Below, in pieces: positions 62,011 to 64,000 of a stretch of DNA of 64,000 bases. The notes beneath the pieces were generated by a model. It had not been told where the DNA came from, ran no database searches, and saw only the letters and a program-made list of their open reading frames with translations. The position numbers and the translations under genes are program-made. This DNA comes from an uncultured Collinsella sp. GTDB lineage: Bacteria; Actinomycetota; Coriobacteriia; Coriobacteriales; Coriobacteriaceae. How positions within the stretch are numbered: the first letter of the stretch is position 1; each line of letters begins with the position of its first letter. Location of the stretch: NCBI GenBank assembly GCA_902491765.1, contig CABUIY010000006.1:68766-132765 (forward strand), written 5' to 3'.

Positions 62011-63876
62011 CTACTTCGTGTGCGGGATACCCAGCACGTCGAGCGCGTTGGCCATAATGGACTGGAACGGCACCGCAGCGGCATCTGAGCCGCTCGGCGT
62101 TCCGTCGAGCGTGATATAGCACAGCACCTTGGGCGATTGTGCCGGTGCAAAGCCCATAAAGGACGACATGTAGTTCTCCTTGAGGTAGCCGCCGTTCTCG
62201 TCGGCACGTTCGGCCGTACCGGTCTTACCCGCTACGTCATAGCCGTCAACCGCGCCGCCAACGCCCGTTCCCTCGGACACGACCGTCTGCATGCACGATG
62301 TCACCTGGGATGCAGCATCCTCCGAAATCGCGCGCTCGCCTTCGCCCCAGTCCTTCTCGTCGCCTTTGCTGGACTTATAGAAGTGCGGTGTCATCATCAC
62401 GCCGCCGTTGGCGATGCCGCCCACGGCACGTGCGATCTCAATCGGCGAGACAGACAGTGCCTGTCCAAAGCTCATCGAGCCCAGCGTGGCGCCGTCATAC
62501 TGGTCACGCTCCTTGACGATACCCAGGCTCTCTCCCGGAAAATCGACACCCGAGCTGTGACCGATGCCCCACTTGTCCACATAGGTGGCAAAGTCGTCGG
62601 CACCGATCTTGCGCCCCACCAGGACAAAGCCCACGTTGGACGAACGGCGCATCATCTCGCGCACATCCATGGTCATGGCGTAGTCGCGCTTGTCGGCATC
62701 GGTGACGGTATCGTCGCCCACCTTGATGCTCGCCGGCACCTCAAACGACGTACTCGATCGCACGACACCCAAGTCGAAGCCGGCGCCCGCCACGAGCGTC
62801 TTAAAGACCGAGCCGGGCTCGTAGGCGTCGGTGACCAGGCGCAAGTTCATATCCTCGGTCTTGGCGTTTTCCAGATCGGTCTGGTCGTAAGTCGGATACG
62901 AGCAGGCTGCCAAGATCTCGCCTGTCGTAGGATCGGTGACCAGCGCCGAGCCGTTCTTGGCCTTTGTCTTCTCGACAGCCTCTGCCAGGGCATCCTCGGC
63001 CGCACGCTGGATATTGACGTCGAGCGTCGTCACGATATCAACGCCGTCGACCGCGGCCACCTTTTTATAGGCACCGCCCGCGATATAGCTGCCGTCCCTC
63101 GCGCGCTCGCGTACGAGAGAACCGTTCGTGCCAGTCAGAAGCTTGTTGTATTGCTTTTCGAGACCCGTCAAGCCGTCGTTGTCCACATTCACTACACCCA
63201 GCACCTGCGATGCCAGATTGCCGTATGGATATACGCGCTTCATGGCCTGCTCAAAAAGCACGCCGGGCAGGTTCTTCTTCTCCAGCGCCGCAACATCGTC
63301 TTCGTCCACCTGGCGCTTGATATACACCCAGGTTCCATCGGACTCAACGAGCTTGCGGCAGGTCTTTTTATCGATTCCAGTTGCCTTGACCAGCGCCGAC
63401 ACCGTCTTGTCAACATCCTCGACAAGCTGCGGGTTCACGGCGATGTTGCGACATTCGACCGACGACGCCAACACGTTGCCGTTGCGGTCGTAGATGGTGC
63501 CGCGTTTGGCATAGAGGGTCTGCGCAAGCAGGCGGCGCGCATCGGCACGCTCGCGCAGTTTATCGGCTTCGACAATTTGATAGTCGGCAAGGCGAAAGAC
63601 GCCCAAGCCCAAGCCAAGCCCGATGAAGCCCATGACGGCTTTGCGGCGAGGAAGAGGCGCGCCTGTGAGCCATTCGGTCGACGAACTCTTGCGCGACCTG
63701 GTGTTATGCACTTGAGGGCCGCCCGAGCCGCGAAGTCGCGACGCCGGGTCGTTGCCACGGGACTGCCCGGCGTTGTAAGATTGCCGACCCGTTCCTTGAT
63801 AACCAGAACGTCCCCGCGACGAGGGACGTCCAGAACCGCGGCCCCCATCGGAACCGCGGCGATAGTCATTTGTCAT
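62011..63876 (-). CDS. ftsI: Septal penicillin-binding protein (FtsI/PBP2b type)
   Basis: A 621-residue class-B transpeptidase. The first 65 residues are a Gly/Ser/Arg-rich cytoplasmic tail; one helix spans about 82-98. The catalytic motifs are SVFK (356-359), SSN (412-414) and KTG (551-553). It cross-links septal wall with FtsW. A dimerisation/pedestal domain (RGTIYDRNGNVLASS) precedes the catalytic one. The ribosome site is weak. No PASTA domain follows KTG. Confidence 0.95.
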   Translation of the reverse strand: MTNDYRRGSDGGRGSGRPSSRGRSGYQGTGRQSYNAGQSRGNDPASRLRGSGGPQVHNTRSRKSSSTEWLTGAPLPRRKAVMGFIGLGLGLGVFRLADYQIVEADKLRERADARRLLAQTLYAKRGTIYDRNGNVLASSVECRNIAVNPQLVEDVDKTVSALVKATGIDKKTCRKLVESDGTWVYIKRQVDEDDVAALEKKNLPGVLFEQAMKRVYPYGNLASQVLGVVNVDNDGLTGLEKQYNKLLTGTNGSLVRERARDGSYIAGGAYKKVAAVDGVDIVTTLDVNIQRAAEDALAEAVEKTKAKNGSALVTDPTTGEILAACSYPTYDQTDLENAKTEDMNLRLVTDAYEPGSVFKTLVAGAGFDLGVVRSSTSFEVPASIKVGDDTVTDADKRDYAMTMDVREMMRRSSNVGFVLVGRKIGADDFATYVDKWGIGHSSGVDFPGESLGIVKERDQYDGATLGSMSFGQALSVSPIEIARAVGGIANGGVMMTPHFYKSSKGDEKDWGEGERAISEDAASQVTSCMQTVVSEGTGVGGAVDGYDVAGKTGTAERADENGGYLKENYMSSFMGFAPAQSPKVLCYITLDGTPSGSDAAAVPFQSIMANALDVLGIPHTK

Positions 63877-63893
63877 ACTCAGCTACCGTCTTG

Positions 63894-64000
63894 CTACTGA
63901 GCGGTCGCGGTCGCGTTGGCGCCCGCGGCTGCATCCTGCGAAAAGTCAAGTGTAACGCTCTCGCTGGGCTCCACCATGCCATAAGCGCCCGCAAGGTCGC
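63894..64000 (-). CDS. ftsL: FtsL-like division protein, C-terminus only
   Basis: The last 35 codons before TAG on the minus strand, reading DLAGAYGMVEPSESVTLDF and then an Ala/Thr-rich tail. The AYGMVEPSE segment fits the C-terminus of FtsL-like septum initiators, and the position just before ftsI is the FtsL place. The rest is beyond the window edge. Confidence 0.65.
   Translation of the reverse strand, partial: DLAGAYGMVEPSESVTLDFSQDAAAGANATATAQ

Noticed and set aside
58957..62088. A 1043-codon open frame on the plus strand
   Set aside because: It is antisense to murD, mraY and murF, whose products are intact; the long frame is an effect of high G/C at third positions and has no ribosome site or homology.
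62137..63900. A 587-codon plus-strand frame
   Set aside because: Antisense shadow of ftsI; composition is Arg/His/Leu-rich, as expected from the reverse frame.

Overview
The window reads as chromosomal DNA of an anaerobic, high-GC actinobacterium of the class Coriobacteriia, most likely Collinsella or a close relative. The grounds are the G/C-rich third codon positions with strong AGGAGG-type ribosome sites, the actinobacterial division cluster ending in sepF-yggT-divIVA, a four-domain ribosomal protein S1, oxygen-sensitive double-cubane 2-hydroxyacyl-CoA dehydratase-type proteins, and L-cysteine desulfidase. The genus is an inference. No tRNA, insertion sequence, prophage or CRISPR array is visible; the RNA gene seen is rnpB.

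Layout. 1-8.3 kb (minus strand): two double-cubane dehydratase-family reductases, a molybdate transporter (modABC) and molybdopterin genes mogA-moeA. 8.4-24 kb: a CLC-type anion transporter, a lipid kinase, a ribosome-rescue factor, xpt, an MFS exporter, an O-acetylhomoserine sulfhydrylase-type enzyme, a C_GCAxxG_C_C redox protein, yigZ, rnpB, rpsA, a HAD phosphatase, cysteine desulfidase, rpiB, ndk and argH. 24-36 kb: argG with a candidate arginine leader peptide, another HAD phosphatase, polA, an M18 aminopeptidase, yaaA, and thiC behind a TPP riboswitch followed by thiD. 36-42 kb: an SGNH hydrolase, a PARG-like protein, a BI-1 membrane protein, a Pit phosphate transporter with its DUF47 partner, and a nitroreductase. 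42-64 kb (minus strand throughout): the division and cell-wall cluster, read as ftsL-ftsI-murF-mraY-murD-ftsW-murG-murC-murB-ftsQ-ftsZ-pgeF, then a complete pstSCAB-phoU phosphate operon, then yggS-sepF-yggT-divIVA.

How the parts work together. The molybdenum genes supply molybdopterin enzymes of anaerobic metabolism. The mur and fts genes make lipid II and the septum. The phosphate operon sits exactly between ylmD/pgeF and ylmE/yggS, which are neighbours in most Gram-positive bacteria; it is translationally coupled to pgeF and lies downstream of 11-bp direct repeats that look like a Pho box. Intergenic spaces are unusually rich in long perfect palindromes, including a four-copy family with TTGCGGTG ends and three tandem hairpins behind thiD.

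The most interesting signals are: (1) a 24-codon leader peptide with six Arg codons in its last ten, preceded by a strong ribosome site and followed by mutually exclusive hairpins, upstream of argG; (2) the tandem hairpin array near 35.9-36.1 kb; (3) the pst operon inside the division cluster; (4) an apparent ATC start codon for yggT; (5) the palindrome families.
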